DNA of 64,000 nucleotides from Prevotellaceae bacterium (GTDB lineage Bacteria; Bacteroidota; Bacteroidia; Bacteroidales; Bacteroidaceae): NCBI GenBank assembly GCA_019420585.1, contig JAHZGX010000034.1:91522-155521 (forward strand), in the 5' to 3' direction. This document shows positions 34,121-43,134 of the stretch, one piece after another (the first letter of the stretch is position 1; each line of letters begins with the position of its first letter). Made by a program: the position numbers and the translations under genes. The notes beneath the pieces are model-generated. The model had not been told where the DNA came from, did no database searches, and worked only from the letters and a program-made list of their open reading frames with translations.

Positions 34121-34648
34121 ATGAACTTGCCGGAGAAGAAGGAAATGACGAGAGAGGAATTTGAAGATGCCGCCGCGAGCCTGAGGGCAAGGCTGATGCC
34201 CGTGGCGGGGCGCTTTGCGAGGGCCGCGGGGATGGGCGGCGAGGCGGAGGACATGGTGCAGGAGGCGCTGGCCGAGATGTGGGCGCTCGTCAGCAGCGGC
34301 TATCCCGTGCGCAACGCGGAGGCGCTGACGGTGAAGGTCACCAAGTCGGTGTGCATGAGGCACCTGCGCAAGCGCAGGCCGGCCACGGTGCCCATCGACG
34401 GGGTGGAGCGCGAGGGAGGCATGCGGGCGAGCGAGGGAGTGGAGATGCAGGAGATACTGCGCATCAGGAAGATGCTCTACGACAGGCTGACGGACTCGCA
34501 GAGGCGCTACCTGACGATGAAGAACGAGCAGGGGATGAGCCTCGACGAGATTGCCGCCGAGACGGGCAGGCCCAAGCCGAGCATCAAGGCCACCCTGTCG
34601 CAGGCAAGGAAGATGATGAACGAATGGTTGAAAGGAATGCAGAGATGA
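34121..34648 (+). CDS. ECF-type RNA polymerase sigma factor
   Basis: 175 residues (or 167 from the ATG at 34145, which has a better ribosome-binding site, GAAGGAA). Region 2 is RLMPVAGRFARAAGMGGEAEDMVQEALAEMWAL with the conserved D-x-x-Q-E; region 4 is RLTDSQRRYLTMKNEQGMSLDEIAAETGRPKPSIKATLSQARKMM, the helix-turn-helix that reads the -35 element. The stop overlaps the start of the next gene by ATGA, the classic sigma/anti-sigma coupling. It would direct transcription of its own operon or surface genes in response to an envelope signal. Confidence 0.9.
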   Translation: MNLPEKKEMTREEFEDAAASLRARLMPVAGRFARAAGMGGEAEDMVQEALAEMWALVSSGYPVRNAEALTVKVTKSVCMRHLRKRRPATVPIDGVEREGGMRASEGVEMQEILRIRKMLYDRLTDSQRRYLTMKNEQGMSLDEIAAETGRPKPSIKATLSQARKMMNEWLKGMQR

Positions 34649-35172
34649 ACAAGGAGACACGCAGACAGATGATTGAAAGGTACCTCGACGCCGGGACCGA
34701 CGCGCGGCAGGAGAGGATGCTGGCCGGGTGGTTTGCCACCCACGCACCCGAGGAGGGCGAGGAACCGGCGGCAAGGCTGATACTGGCGGAGCACCCCGAG
34801 GCAGCCTACGAGGCCGACGGGAAGGAATTCGACGCGCTCATGGCGCGGAGCCGGAAAAGGAGCCGCGCGGCATGGTGGGCGCTCGGCGCGGCGGCCTCCA
34901 TCGCCCTGGCCTCGGGGCTGTGGCTCGCCCTGGCGCAGCGCGACGCCTGCCCCATGAGCGGGCAGGAGATGGTGCAGGGCATGGAGAGCATCATGGCACT
35001 CGGCATGGAGGACGTGGAGAGCATCACGGCCAGGCCGCAGGGAGGCCGCGTGGTCATCACCGTGGTGCAGGCCGACGGCCGGGAGGGCCACTACCTGATG
35101 AGCAAGGACAGGAGCACCGCGGCCATAACCATCACGGCAACGAACGGAGACAAGACATCAATCCAAAAATAA
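34645..35172 (+). CDS. Anti-sigma-like single-pass membrane protein
   Basis: 175 residues from the ATG at 34645. A cytosolic N-terminal part (NKETRRQMIERYLDAGTDARQERMLAGWFATHAPEEGEEP) would bind the sigma factor, one transmembrane helix follows (about 76-96, AWWALGAAASIALASGLWLALA), then a periplasmic domain of about 75 residues. The order after a sigma gene and the ATGA overlap support the role. The sequence does not show a canonical zinc-binding anti-sigma motif, and it lacks the FecR signature. Confidence 0.75.
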   Translation: MNKETRRQMIERYLDAGTDARQERMLAGWFATHAPEEGEEPAARLILAEHPEAAYEADGKEFDALMARSRKRSRAAWWALGAAASIALASGLWLALAQRDACPMSGQEMVQGMESIMALGMEDVESITARPQGGRVVITVVQADGREGHYLMSKDRSTAAITITATNGDKTSIQK

Positions 35173-35181
35173 AAAAACATT

Positions 35182-35709
35182 ATGATTGCAACACTCATGG
35201 GCGCGGCATGCGCGCTGGCACTGGAAGCATCGGTCATGGCAACCCCGGCCGACACGATGAACATCTACTTGATAAACGGGGAAAAGGTGGAGAAATTCGA
35301 CGGCAGCCAGCTGGTGGGCAAGACCGTGAGCGACTACAAGACCACGGTCATGCAGAGCACCGTCAACGGGAAGACCACCATAACCAAGGTGCACACGATA
35401 CGCACCGACGGCAAGCAGGCAAAGACCGTGAGCACGTCCATGACCACCGTGAGCGACGGCACGGCCGGCAATGCCACCATCACCATCGTGGGCAGCGACG
35501 CGGACTCCAGGGCCAGCGTGAGCATGAGCGGCGTGAAGGAGGACGGCGTGGAGGTGTTCATCAACGGGAAGAAGAAGCCCAAATCGGCCATGGCGAAGCT
35601 AAAGCCCGGGGACATCCTCTCCATGACCGTGCTCAAGGCCGGGAGCAAGGCGGCCGCCGAGAAGACGAAGAGCAAGGACCATGACGTAATCGTCATCACG
35701 CTGAAGTGA
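35182..35709 (+). CDS. Exported protein of unknown function, third gene of the sigma operon
   Basis: 175 residues with a short N-terminal signal (IATLMGAACALALEASVMA). The body is rich in Thr, Ser, Val and Lys (KTTVMQSTVNGKTTITKVHTIRTDGKQ, GNATITIVGSDADSRASVSMSG), consistent with a beta-rich periplasmic domain. No family recognised. It lies 9 bases after the anti-sigma-like gene and is likely co-transcribed; it could be the signal sensor or target of that system. Confidence 0.65.
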   Translation: MIATLMGAACALALEASVMATPADTMNIYLINGEKVEKFDGSQLVGKTVSDYKTTVMQSTVNGKTTITKVHTIRTDGKQAKTVSTSMTTVSDGTAGNATITIVGSDADSRASVSMSGVKEDGVEVFINGKKKPKSAMAKLKPGDILSMTVLKAGSKAAAEKTKSKDHDVIVITLK

Positions 35710-35729
35710 CAGCCGGCCGGCACCCTGCT

Positions 35730-35756
35730 GCGGCCTGCCTTTCCCGGGCAGGCCGC
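35730..35756 (+). terminator. Terminator-like hairpin after the sigma operon
   Basis: GCGGCCTGCC (35730-35739) and GGCAGGCCGC (35747-35756) form a perfect 10-bp stem. A second long GC stem (about 35773-35822) follows, between the convergent genes. Neither has a long T-run. Confidence 0.6.
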
Positions 35757-35855
35757 GCCGTTGATGACGGAAGCCGCGCCCTTCCCCCTGCCCGGGAAAC
35801 GGAAGCAGGGAGAGGGGCGCGGCACGCAGGGGGCGGAGGCACGGGGCGGGCGGGG

Positions 35856-36329
35856 CTACCACTCCTCCAGGGAATAATTGTCGGATATCACATCGATGTA
35901 CGTGTACAACATGATTGACCAGCAGACGGCCACCACGGCCCAGACGCACACCTTCCACACCCGCCGCTTGCGGGGGGACATTTCAAAATACAGCCGGTCA
36001 TCGTCACACTGGGGCGGGTTCGAGAAGAAGTAGCACACCATGAGGAACACGTAGGAGACAAGCAAGACCGCAACGTAGCTGCGATTGTCCCACACGTTGG
36101 AGGTAATGATGCTCGCAGCCATTGAAATGCCCATCACGATCAGGATGGCTGTCCACACGGGAGGCTGCCCGTTCTTGCACTTCGAGTAGAGGGACATCTC
36201 CGCAAAGAGGAACTGCCTGCCCAGGAAGTAGACTGCCTTCTTCAGCGGTGACATGTTGGCGGACTGCGCCTCTTCCGAGGCATTCACAGGGGGCTTTCTC
36301 CTGCCCCGGGAGTTTGTTGACTTGTTCAT
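35856..36329 (-). CDS. Membrane protein of unknown function
   Basis: 157 residues. A basic N-terminus (NKSTNSRGRRKPPV) is followed by hydrophobic helices at about 60-76, 84-104 and 127-147 and a short acidic C-terminus. No family recognised. It starts immediately next to the stop of the preceding gene (36330), so the two are co-transcribed. Pairing of the two suggests a common function, which is unknown. Confidence 0.65.
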   Translation of the reverse strand: MNKSTNSRGRRKPPVNASEEAQSANMSPLKKAVYFLGRQFLFAEMSLYSKCKNGQPPVWTAILIVMGISMAASIITSNVWDNRSYVAVLLVSYVFLMVCYFFSNPPQCDDDRLYFEMSPRKRRVWKVCVWAVVAVCWSIMLYTYIDVISDNYSLEEW

Positions 36330-37115
36330 TCAGAAATCCAATATTATAGGGACACGGTTTTCGGTGGCGAACTGCACGGCCTGCCAGAGCATGGAGAAGG
36401 CGCACTGCGCCAGGTCCTCGGTGCGGTAGCGCTCCTTGCTGCCCTTGACGGGCGTGCGGAAGAGGCCGAACAGGAGCGGGGGCTTTTTGTAGTTCACGGG
36501 CACGTAGAACTTCTCGTCCTTCCAGGAGCGGATGGTTGCCTCGTCGGCCTGCCAGCGCTCCCTGTTCAGTTCGTCGAGCTCGCGGCTGAGGAACTCCACG
36601 GTGGACGCCGCGGCCTCCTCGCCCGTGGGCATGGTGGCGGGGTCGCAGATGAATGTGTCGTGCGCGGGTATCCAGATGCGCACGTTGGCGAGGAGGGTGC
36701 TGGGAAATGCCCTCGCCGCGGCCTCCTTGACCAGGGGATCCCGGAACGCGTCCCACGTCACGTCCACATACTCGGGCAGCGGGCGGTGCATGAACCTGCA
36801 GGCCTGCAGCATCACCAGCGCGCCGTAGGCTCCCCAGTTGGGCTTGTCGGTGAAATAGCCCCCGCCGTGCTCCTCGTCCCACAACGGGCCCGGGGAATGC
36901 GGCTCGACTGCGGCGGCGAAGCTGTCCCTCCAGGCGCACATGGTCTCGCATATCTGCTTGATTTCCGCGCTGTCCTCCACGGGCTTGAGTTCCTGCCCCT
37001 CGCTGTCGGCCACCACGCAGTTCATCCCGTTCTTCTCGGCAAACTGCTGCACGACGGTCTTCCAGTTGCGCGTGTAGTAGCGGGTCAGCGTGCCCGCATA
37101 GATGTCCAGTCCCAT
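36330..37115 (-). CDS. Conserved hypothetical protein (GLDIYAGTL..YY type)
   Basis: 261 residues from the ATG at 37115; the frame upstream is GC-rich read-through. The start GLDIYAGTLTRYYTRNWKTVVQQ is strongly patterned, and the body is alpha/beta with many Trp and aromatic residues (CAWRDSFAAAVEPHSPGPLWDEEHGGGYF, NVRIWIPAHDTFICDPATMPTGEEAAAST). Length, lack of a signal and lack of membrane segments suggest a cytosolic protein. I recall similar hypothetical proteins in Bacteroidales without known function. It is directly followed by a small membrane protein gene. Confidence 0.6.
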   Translation of the reverse strand: MGLDIYAGTLTRYYTRNWKTVVQQFAEKNGMNCVVADSEGQELKPVEDSAEIKQICETMCAWRDSFAAAVEPHSPGPLWDEEHGGGYFTDKPNWGAYGALVMLQACRFMHRPLPEYVDVTWDAFRDPLVKEAAARAFPSTLLANVRIWIPAHDTFICDPATMPTGEEAAASTVEFLSRELDELNRERWQADEATIRSWKDEKFYVPVNYKKPPLLFGLFRTPVKGSKERYRTEDLAQCAFSMLWQAVQFATENRVPIILDF

Positions 37116-37871
37116 GTTGCTGTGTGTCTTGATCGTTTTGTTTTCGGTTACTTCCGCGAGGCGCCCCTGCGGGCTGCCTCCTGCCGTTGCGGTGCCGTTT
37201 CCCGGGGGAAAGGGCTGCAACGCTCACAAAGATAGTGCATTTCCCCGGGAACACAGCGCCCCGGAGGCCATATTTTTCCTTCCGGTGGAAGAAAACTGCT
37301 CCGTACCGCCCCTTCCGCCCCATGATTCGCCGGAATGCAGCGTGCCGGAGGGCGGCGGGAAGGCCGTGCAGGGCTTCTCCTCCAGGGATGGGAAGGATTT
37401 CATGCCGGAAAAGGCTTTTCCTTTAACACGAAGAAACATTTTGCGCTGGTGAAGGCTTCTCCTTTAACAAAAGGAAACATTTCATGCTGGTGAAGGCTTT
37501 TCCTTTAACAAAAAGAAACATTCCATGCCGTTGAAGCAGTACGACAGCATATTTTTGGACGAAGACATGCCGGCGAAGCAGTACGACAGCATCTTTTTGG
37601 ACGAAAACACGCCGGCGAAGCAGTACGACAGCATCTTTTTGGACGAAAACACGCCGGTGAAGCAGTACGACAGCATCTTTTGGAGCAAAAACACGCCGGA
37701 AACGCCCGCCGGCGGCCTCCCTCGGGGCTCCGGGGAGGAAATTTTCGGCCGCGGGAGGCCTTTTCCCGGGAAAAAGAGAGCGGCGTACTGAAAAAAGCGC
37801 TAACTTCACACTGCCGGCATGGAGTGTTTGCCGGCACAACACTATTCAATCACCCTAAAACCCATGCAATC
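37116..37871. other. Divergent intergenic region containing a minisatellite
   Basis: 756 bases between two divergent genes. 37116-37410 is GC-rich with no clear promoter and seems to contain older, decayed repeat units (GCCGGAA and AAGGC patterns). 37411-37701 is a tandem repeat described separately. 37702-37871 is the leader of the DUF6261-like gene. Confidence 0.5.
37411..37701. repeat. Minisatellite: three 41-bp units followed by four 42-bp units
   Basis: Units A start at 37411, 37452 and 37493 (AAGGCTTTTCCTTTAACA..GAAACATT..ATGC). Units B start at 37534, 37576, 37618 and 37660 (AAGCAGTACGACAGCATCTT..GACGAAAACACGCCGG). B copies are nearly identical and in frame, so one plus-strand frame would encode the 14-residue repeat KQYDSIFLDENTPA four times. 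There is no ribosome-binding site or gene context for this frame. The region is upstream of the DUF6261-like gene. Confidence 0.85.
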
Positions 37872-38705
37872 ATGAAACAGATAGGTGACATCGCAGTGTC
37901 GCGCATGAACAACGGCGCGCACTTCCTCTACGTGACCGAAATCCTGGAGCGCGCGGAAGCCGACCAGAAGGTGAAGAGCAAGGCCGCCACGCAGTTGGCC
38001 GCATTCAAGGCCGCCGTGGAGCAGGAGGACAAGGATTTGAAAATCTCGCAGGCGAGCATGCTCACGCCCGAGATAGCGAAGGCCGACACCGAGCGCGACA
38101 GGCTCTACAGCGGGCTCAGGAGCGCCATCAAGGGGTTCCTGCTGCTGCCCGACGAGGAGCAGGCGCAGGCCGCCAGGCTGCTCTGGCAGACCATCAAGGA
38201 CTATGACATCAAGGCCGGCATGCAGCTGGAGCGGGAGACGGGCCTGCTCATCAACCTCCTGGCCGACCTGGAGGGAAAATACAAGCAGCAGGTGGAGCTC
38301 CTCGCCCTCAGCTCCTTCGTCACCGCCCTGAAGGCGGCCAACGAGCGCGTGCGCACCCTGCTGATAGAGCGCACCGACGAGCGCATGGGCATCGTGGTGG
38401 GAGCCCTGAAGGCCGCGCGCAAAGTCTCGGACGACACGTACCGCGCCCTGGTGCAGATGGTGAACGCCCAGGCCCTGGTGGAGGGCGACGAGGGATATGC
38501 CGGGTTCATCGACTTCGTGAACACCCTCATCGTGCGATACAAGCGCGAGGTGCTGGGCCAGAAGGCCAAGCCCGCCGACACTGACCCCGGCAACGGCCCC
38601 GGCACGGGCCCAGGCACAGGCTCGGGCGGCAACACCCCCGGCACGGGCGGCTCCGGCGGAGGGAATCCCGGTGGCGGCGGCGACGGCGGGGACGACTTGT
38701 CATAG
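37872..38705 (+). CDS. DUF6261-like protein with a Gly/Pro-rich tail
   Basis: 277 residues from the ATG at 37872. An alpha-helical domain of about 230 residues (VSRMNNGAHFLYVTEILERAEAD, GLRSAIKGFLLLPDEEQAQAARLLWQTIKDYDI, NAQALVEGDEGYAGFIDFVNTLIVRYKREVLGQ) matches my memory of DUF6261, a Bacteroides/Prevotella family of unknown function. The last 45 residues are low complexity (PGTGPGTGSGGNTPGTGGSGGG), ending acidic (DGGDD). No signal peptide. It sits beside a minisatellite. Confidence 0.65.
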   Translation: MKQIGDIAVSRMNNGAHFLYVTEILERAEADQKVKSKAATQLAAFKAAVEQEDKDLKISQASMLTPEIAKADTERDRLYSGLRSAIKGFLLLPDEEQAQAARLLWQTIKDYDIKAGMQLERETGLLINLLADLEGKYKQQVELLALSSFVTALKAANERVRTLLIERTDERMGIVVGALKAARKVSDDTYRALVQMVNAQALVEGDEGYAGFIDFVNTLIVRYKREVLGQKAKPADTDPGNGPGTGPGTGSGGNTPGTGGSGGGNPGGGGDGGDDLS

Positions 38706-38963
38706 GAATCCCTCCTCAACAGCAAGCCGCAGCGCGGAAGGAAAAGGAAATCACCCCTCAGCCGCAAGCCGCAGGGCACGCGGCAGGAGGAGACAGCAAG
38801 AGGCAGCCGCCCGGAGCATGGGCGGCTGCCTCTGTGCCTGTGCGCGTGGATGGCTCTGCATCAGCGCTTCCCGGCCTTGACCCTCAGCAGCCATTCCCGC
38901 CCGCAGGGGCAAAAAGTTTCGCCCGCACATACAAAAAAAGCCGCCTTCCGCGTTTATTAGATA

Positions 38964-41354
38964 ATGGCACACAGAATACTTCTCCTAATTATATATGTAT
39001 GCGCGCCCCTCGTCTGCCTGGCGCAGGCCGAGGGGACGGACACGGCGCGCGTCCACCTGAAGGGGCGCGTGGTGGACGAGGAGGGCGACCCCGTGCCCCT
39101 CTGCATGGTGAGCGCCGGCGGGCTGTCGACCACCACGGCCAACATGGACGGGCAGTACAGCCTCACGTTCCACACGGCCGACAGCGTGGTCGTCACCTTC
39201 CGCATGATGGGATTCGAGGAAAAGAGGCGCGTGCTCAGGAAGCCGCAGGGCAGGCTCACGCTCAACGTGATCATGAAGAGCGGCAGCAAGGAGATGCAGG
39301 AGGTGGTGGTGGCCGACTCGCGCCGCCAGATGGGCACCACGCAGGAACTCAGCACCAAGGACCTCAGGCGCATGCCCAGCACCACGGGCAACGCCGTGGA
39401 GGAGCTCGTGGCCACGCAGGCCGGCGTGAGCACCCACAACGAGCTCTCCAGCCAGTACAACGTGCGCGGCGGATCGTTCGACGAGAACTGCGTGTACATC
39501 AACGGGGGGGAGGTCTACCGCCCCCTGCTCATCAGCAGCGGCCAGCAGGAGGGCCTCTCGGTGATAAACAGCGACATGGTGGAGAAGGTGAACTTCAGCG
39601 CGGGCGGCTTCGAGGCCAAGTACGGCGACAGGATGAGCAGCGTGCTCGACATCACCTACGCCCGCCCCAAGGGGCACGAGGCCAGCGTGCAGGCCAGCCT
39701 GCTCGGTGCCAACGTGTACGCGGGCTACGGCAACGGGAAGATCTCCTTCAGCAACGGCGTGCGCTACAAGACCAACCAGTACATGCTGGGCAGCCTGGAG
39801 ACCAAGGGCGAGTACAAGCCGCGATTCCTGGACTACCAGGCCTACGCCAGCTGGACGCCCACCAAGGACTGGGCCGTGGACGCCATCGCCTACATCAGCC
39901 AGAACAACTACCGCTTCGAGCCCGCCAGCCGCGAGACCCGCTTCGGCACGATGGAGGACGTGAAGAACTTCCGCGTATACTTCGACGGACAGGAGCGCGA
40001 CCTCTTCCGCACCCTCTTCGGCACCCTCCGCCTCTCCCGCAAGGCAGGCAAGGCAGGCCGCGTGAGCCTCTCGGCATCGGCATTCAGCACCAGGGAGAAG
40101 GAAACCTACGACATCCAGGGACAGTACTGGCTCAACGAGACGAACGGGGACGAGCAGCTGGGCGTGGGCACCTACATGGAGCACGCACGCAACTTCCTCC
40201 ACAGCCGCTCGGCCAACGTGAAGGCCACCTACGGCCTCACCCTCCCCCGCCACAACCTGCAGGCCGGCATCGCCTGGCGCAGCGAGCGCATCAGCGAGGA
40301 CAGCCGGGAGTGGGAGTACAGGGACAGCAGCGGATACAGCGTGCCGCACACCGGCGACGCGCTGCGCGTCATCTACAACCTGAAGAGCGACAACCGCATC
40401 ACCTCCGGCCACACCGAGATCTACGCCCAGGACACCTACCGCACCGAGAACAAGGCCGGCATACTGAGCGTGAACTACGGCGCCAGGCTCAGCCACTGGA
40501 CCTGGAACGGGGAGTGGCTCTTCAGCCCCAGGGTGAGCCTGGGATACGTGCCGGCGGCCAACGACGCCTTCACCTTCCGCCTGGCCACCGGGCTCTATTA
40601 CCAGCGCCCCTTCTACAAGGAACTCCGCGACACGGTGACCGCACACGGCACCACCACCGTGCAGCTCAACAAGGGCATCAAGTCGCAGCGCTCCTTCCAG
40701 ATACTGACGGCCATGGAATACAAGTTCAAGCTCGCGGGAAGGCCGTTCAAGTTCTCCACCGAACTCTACTACAAAGCCCAGAGCCGCCTGAACCCCTACA
40801 ACGTGGACAACGTGAAAATCGTCTACTACGGCAACAACTGCGCCACGGGATACGTGGTGGGGGCCGACTTCAAGCTCTTCGGCGAGTTCGTGCCGGGCAC
40901 CGACTCCTGGATCAGCCTCGGAATCATGAAGGCGCAGATGAGACTCAACGGGAAGAGCATCCCGCAGCCCACCGACCAGCGGTACAACATCAACTTCTTC
41001 TTCAGCGACTACTTCCCGGGCACCACACGCTGGAAGATGAACCTGAAGGCCTGCTTCGCGGACGGCCTCCCCTTCGGCCCGCCACACACGGGACTGGAGC
41101 GCAGCGCGTTTCGCGCACCCTCATACAAGCGCGTCGACATCGGCATGAACTACCGGCTCCTCGACAACGAGGACAGGCACTTGAAGCACAACGCCGTGAG
41201 GAACATCTGGCTGGGGCTCGACTGTTTCAACATCTTCGGGCTGAACAACGTGAGCGGCTACTATTGGGTGACCGACGTGAGCAACCACCAGTACGCCGTG
41301 CCCAATTATCTGACCGGCCGCATGGTAAACGCACGCGTGCTGGTGGAATTTTAG
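38964..41354 (+). CDS. TonB-dependent outer-membrane receptor
   Basis: 796 residues. Signal peptide (LLIIYVCAPLVCLAQA), an N-terminal carboxypeptidase-regulatory-like domain (VHLKGRVVDEEGDPVPLCMVSAGG..), a plug domain (LRRMPSTTGNAVEELVATQAGVSTHNELSSQYNVRGGSFDENCVYINGGEVYRP, with the RGG motif) and a 22-strand barrel ending in aromatic LVEF. It imports a substrate using TonB energy. There is no SusD partner gene next to it, so it is more likely a siderophore, cofactor or peptide receptor than a glycan receptor. The coding region is extremely GC-rich, so long open frames occur in other frames too. Confidence 0.9.
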   Translation: MAHRILLLIIYVCAPLVCLAQAEGTDTARVHLKGRVVDEEGDPVPLCMVSAGGLSTTTANMDGQYSLTFHTADSVVVTFRMMGFEEKRRVLRKPQGRLTLNVIMKSGSKEMQEVVVADSRRQMGTTQELSTKDLRRMPSTTGNAVEELVATQAGVSTHNELSSQYNVRGGSFDENCVYINGGEVYRPLLISSGQQEGLSVINSDMVEKVNFSAGGFEAKYGDRMSSVLDITYARPKGHEASVQASLLGANVYAGYGNGKISFSNGVRYKTNQYMLGSLETKGEYKPRFLDYQAYASWTPTKDWAVDAIAYISQNNYRFEPASRETRFGTMEDVKNFRVYFDGQERDLFRTLFGTLRLSRKAGKAGRVSLSASAFSTREKETYDIQGQYWLNETNGDEQLGVGTYMEHARNFLHSRSANVKATYGLTLPRHNLQAGIAWRSERISEDSREWEYRDSSGYSVPHTGDALRVIYNLKSDNRITSGHTEIYAQDTYRTENKAGILSVNYGARLSHWTWNGEWLFSPRVSLGYVPAANDAFTFRLATGLYYQRPFYKELRDTVTAHGTTTVQLNKGIKSQRSFQILTAMEYKFKLAGRPFKFSTELYYKAQSRLNPYNVDNVKIVYYGNNCATGYVVGADFKLFGEFVPGTDSWISLGIMKAQMRLNGKSIPQPTDQRYNINFFFSDYFPGTTRWKMNLKACFADGLPFGPPHTGLERSAFRAPSYKRVDIGMNYRLLDNEDRHLKHNAVRNIWLGLDCFNIFGLNNVSGYYWVTDVSNHQYAVPNYLTGRMVNARVLVEF

Positions 41355-41374
41355 AAAAAACGCGCGCCGCACGC

Positions 41375-41404
41375 TTGCCGTAAGCGGTTAATTCACTAAC
41401 TTTG
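41375..41404 (+). promoter_or_regulatory. Promoter for the epimerase operon (TTG, 19 nt, TAACTTTG)
   Basis: TTG at 41375-41377 and TAACTTTG at 41397-41404 with a 19-nt spacer. Transcription would start near 41411, about 85 nt before the epimerase ATG at 41495. Confidence 0.75.
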
Positions 41405-41494
41405 TGCATCGCAGGCAGGAAGGAAAGCACCTTTCCCGCCTGCACCGCATTCACGAAGACAAACTATAACAAACAAACCAAAAACAAAAGAATC

Positions 41495-41899
41495 ATGAAG
41501 ATTTCACGTATTGAACATTTGGGCATCGCCGTCCAGAGCATTGATGCCGTGCTGCCCTATTTCCGCGATGTGCTGGGACTGGAAGTGTACAAGACCGAGG
41601 TGGTGGAAGACCAGAAGGTGAAGACCGCCTTCCTGAAGGTGGGCGAGGTGAAACTCGAGCTGCTGGAGCCCACGTGCCCCGAGAGTACCGTGCAGAAGTT
41701 CCTCGACAACGGCGGGCGCGGCGTGCATCACGTGGCATTCAAGGTGGAAGACGGCGTGAGCGAGGCTCTGGCCATGTGCGACGAGAAGGGACTGCGCCTC
41801 ATCGACAAGGTGCCCCGCAAAGGAGCCGACGGCCTGCACATAGCCTTCCTGCATCCCAAGAGCACATGCGGCATATTGACTGAGTTATGCGAGGAATAG
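41495..41899 (+). CDS. mce: Methylmalonyl-CoA epimerase
   Basis: 134 residues from the ATG at 41495, the usual length. Two glyoxalase-type beta-alpha-beta-beta-beta modules. Landmarks are ISRIEHLGIAVQSIDAVLPYFRDVLGL (metal His), EVKLELLEPTCPES, GGRGVHHVAFKVEDG (second metal His) and GLHIAFLHPKSTCGILTELCE (metal Glu). The enzyme interconverts the R and S forms of methylmalonyl-CoA in the succinate-propionate pathway of Bacteroidales. The DUF1080 gene overlaps its end by 13 bases. Mutase and decarboxylase genes, which often follow, are not here. Confidence 0.93.
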   Translation: MKISRIEHLGIAVQSIDAVLPYFRDVLGLEVYKTEVVEDQKVKTAFLKVGEVKLELLEPTCPESTVQKFLDNGGRGVHHVAFKVEDGVSEALAMCDEKGLRLIDKVPRKGADGLHIAFLHPKSTCGILTELCEE

Positions 41900-42903
41900 C
41901 CCGAACCCTCACGGTGGCAGGAGCCATGTTCCTGGCCGCGATGTACACAGGCAGCCAGGCTGCGCGTGCACAGGAGAAACTCACTCCGGAGAACCAACTC
42001 ATCAGCCTGCGCCACATCATGGAGCAAGCACAGACGGAAAGCGAGAAGGAAGCCGCCCTCGTACTCATCGGACAGACCGGCACGCTGCAGGCCATGTACT
42101 ATGCAGGCACATATCTCTCCGACAGGCAGGTGGCCGAGGAAGCAGCGGAGGCCGTGGTGGCCATCGCGCTCAAGCACCCCGAACTGAACGGCGAACAGAC
42201 GCGCACGCTGGTGCAGAACTCGCTGAAGTACCTGGACAAGAAGCAGCGCAAGAGCGCGCAGCAATGGCTCGCACAGGCCGACAAGAACGAGAAGGGCTAC
42301 GTGAGCCTCTTCAACGGCAAAGACCTGACGGGCTGGAAGGGATTGGTGCAAAATCCCATCGCACGCGCCAAGATGAGCGCCGACCAGCTCAAGGAAGCGC
42401 AGGAAAAGGCCGACGAGGCCATGCGCAACGACTGGAAAGTGGAGGACGGACTGCTTGTCTACGTGGGCCACGGCTTCGACAACCTGTGCACCGACAAAGC
42501 CTACGGTGACTTCGAGATGACCGTCGACTGGAAACTGGATCCCAACGGAGAGGAACCCGATGCCGGAGTGTATCTGCGCGGCACGCCACAGGTGCAGATA
42601 TGGGACATACGGCGCACCAACGTGGGCGCACAGGTGGGCTCGGGCGGGCTCTACAACAACCAGAAGAACCGCAGCACGCCCACAAGCGTGGAGGACAACA
42701 AGCTGGGCGAATGGAACACATTCCACATCAAGATGGTGGGCGACAAGGTAACAGTGAAGCTCAACGGAGTCACCGTCGTGGACAACGTGACGCTGGAGAA
42801 CTACTGGGACCGCAAGCAGCTCATCTTCCCCCGTGAGCAGATTGAAATGCAGGCACACGGCAGCAAGGTGTACTTCCGCGACATCTATCTGAAGGAACTC
42901 TGA
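41887..42903 (+). CDS. DUF1080 family secreted protein (3-keto-disaccharide hydrolase type)
   Basis: 338 residues. A signal peptide ends near ARAQ (residues 26-29). The N-terminal part is helical (TPENQLISLRHIMEQAQTESEKEAALVLIGQTG). From about residue 138 the DUF1080 concanavalin-like sandwich begins with YVSLFNGKDLTGWKGL, continues with WKVEDGLLVYVGHGFDNLCTDKAYGDFEMTVDWKL, GVYLRGTPQVQIWD and ends with VYFRDIYLKEL. Members hydrolyse or bind modified disaccharides. It overlaps mce by 13 bases and is transcribed with it, an unexpected pairing. Confidence 0.85.
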   Translation: MRGIARTLTVAGAMFLAAMYTGSQAARAQEKLTPENQLISLRHIMEQAQTESEKEAALVLIGQTGTLQAMYYAGTYLSDRQVAEEAAEAVVAIALKHPELNGEQTRTLVQNSLKYLDKKQRKSAQQWLAQADKNEKGYVSLFNGKDLTGWKGLVQNPIARAKMSADQLKEAQEKADEAMRNDWKVEDGLLVYVGHGFDNLCTDKAYGDFEMTVDWKLDPNGEEPDAGVYLRGTPQVQIWDIRRTNVGAQVGSGGLYNNQKNRSTPTSVEDNKLGEWNTFHIKMVGDKVTVKLNGVTVVDNVTLENYWDRKQLIFPREQIEMQAHGSKVYFRDIYLKEL

Positions 42904-43070
42904 CCCTTCACCACACTCCCGCCCGGCTCCATGGCGTGCCTGACGGAGAAAGACCACGAGGCCGGGAACATGCCGATGCATGCGCCCGGCCTCTTCCGTT
43001 TTCCCGGCACGGGAGCGATACGCGAAACCGCGCCCACAGGGAGCAACGGGGGCAGCAAGTGCGTGAAAAC

Positions 43071-43101
43071 TTGCGTATCTCCCGGGAAAAAGGTAAATTT
43101 G
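43071..43101 (+). promoter_or_regulatory. Promoter for the GH78 gene (TTG, 20 nt, TAAATTTG)
   Basis: TTG at 43071-43073 and TAAATTTG at 43094-43101, spacer 20 nt. The predicted transcription start near 43108 leaves about 27 nt before the ATG at 43135. Confidence 0.75.
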
Positions 43102-43134
43102 CAAGAGCATGCACCTAAGAACGACATAAACACA

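Noticed and set aside
37525..37791. Repetitive peptide frame as a multi-core RiPP precursor
   Set aside because: No leader-like N-terminus, no ribosome-binding site and no modification enzyme nearby; a minisatellite explains the pattern.
38985..41087. 700-codon minus-strand frame opposite the receptor
   Set aside because: Antisense shadow of a GC-rich gene, with low-complexity Val/Ala/His content and no motif.
38834..41383. Very long alternative frame over the TonB-dependent receptor
   Set aside because: It is a GC-rich shadow; its composition is Arg/Gly/Gln-rich without domains, whereas the frame 38964-41354 gives a clear receptor.
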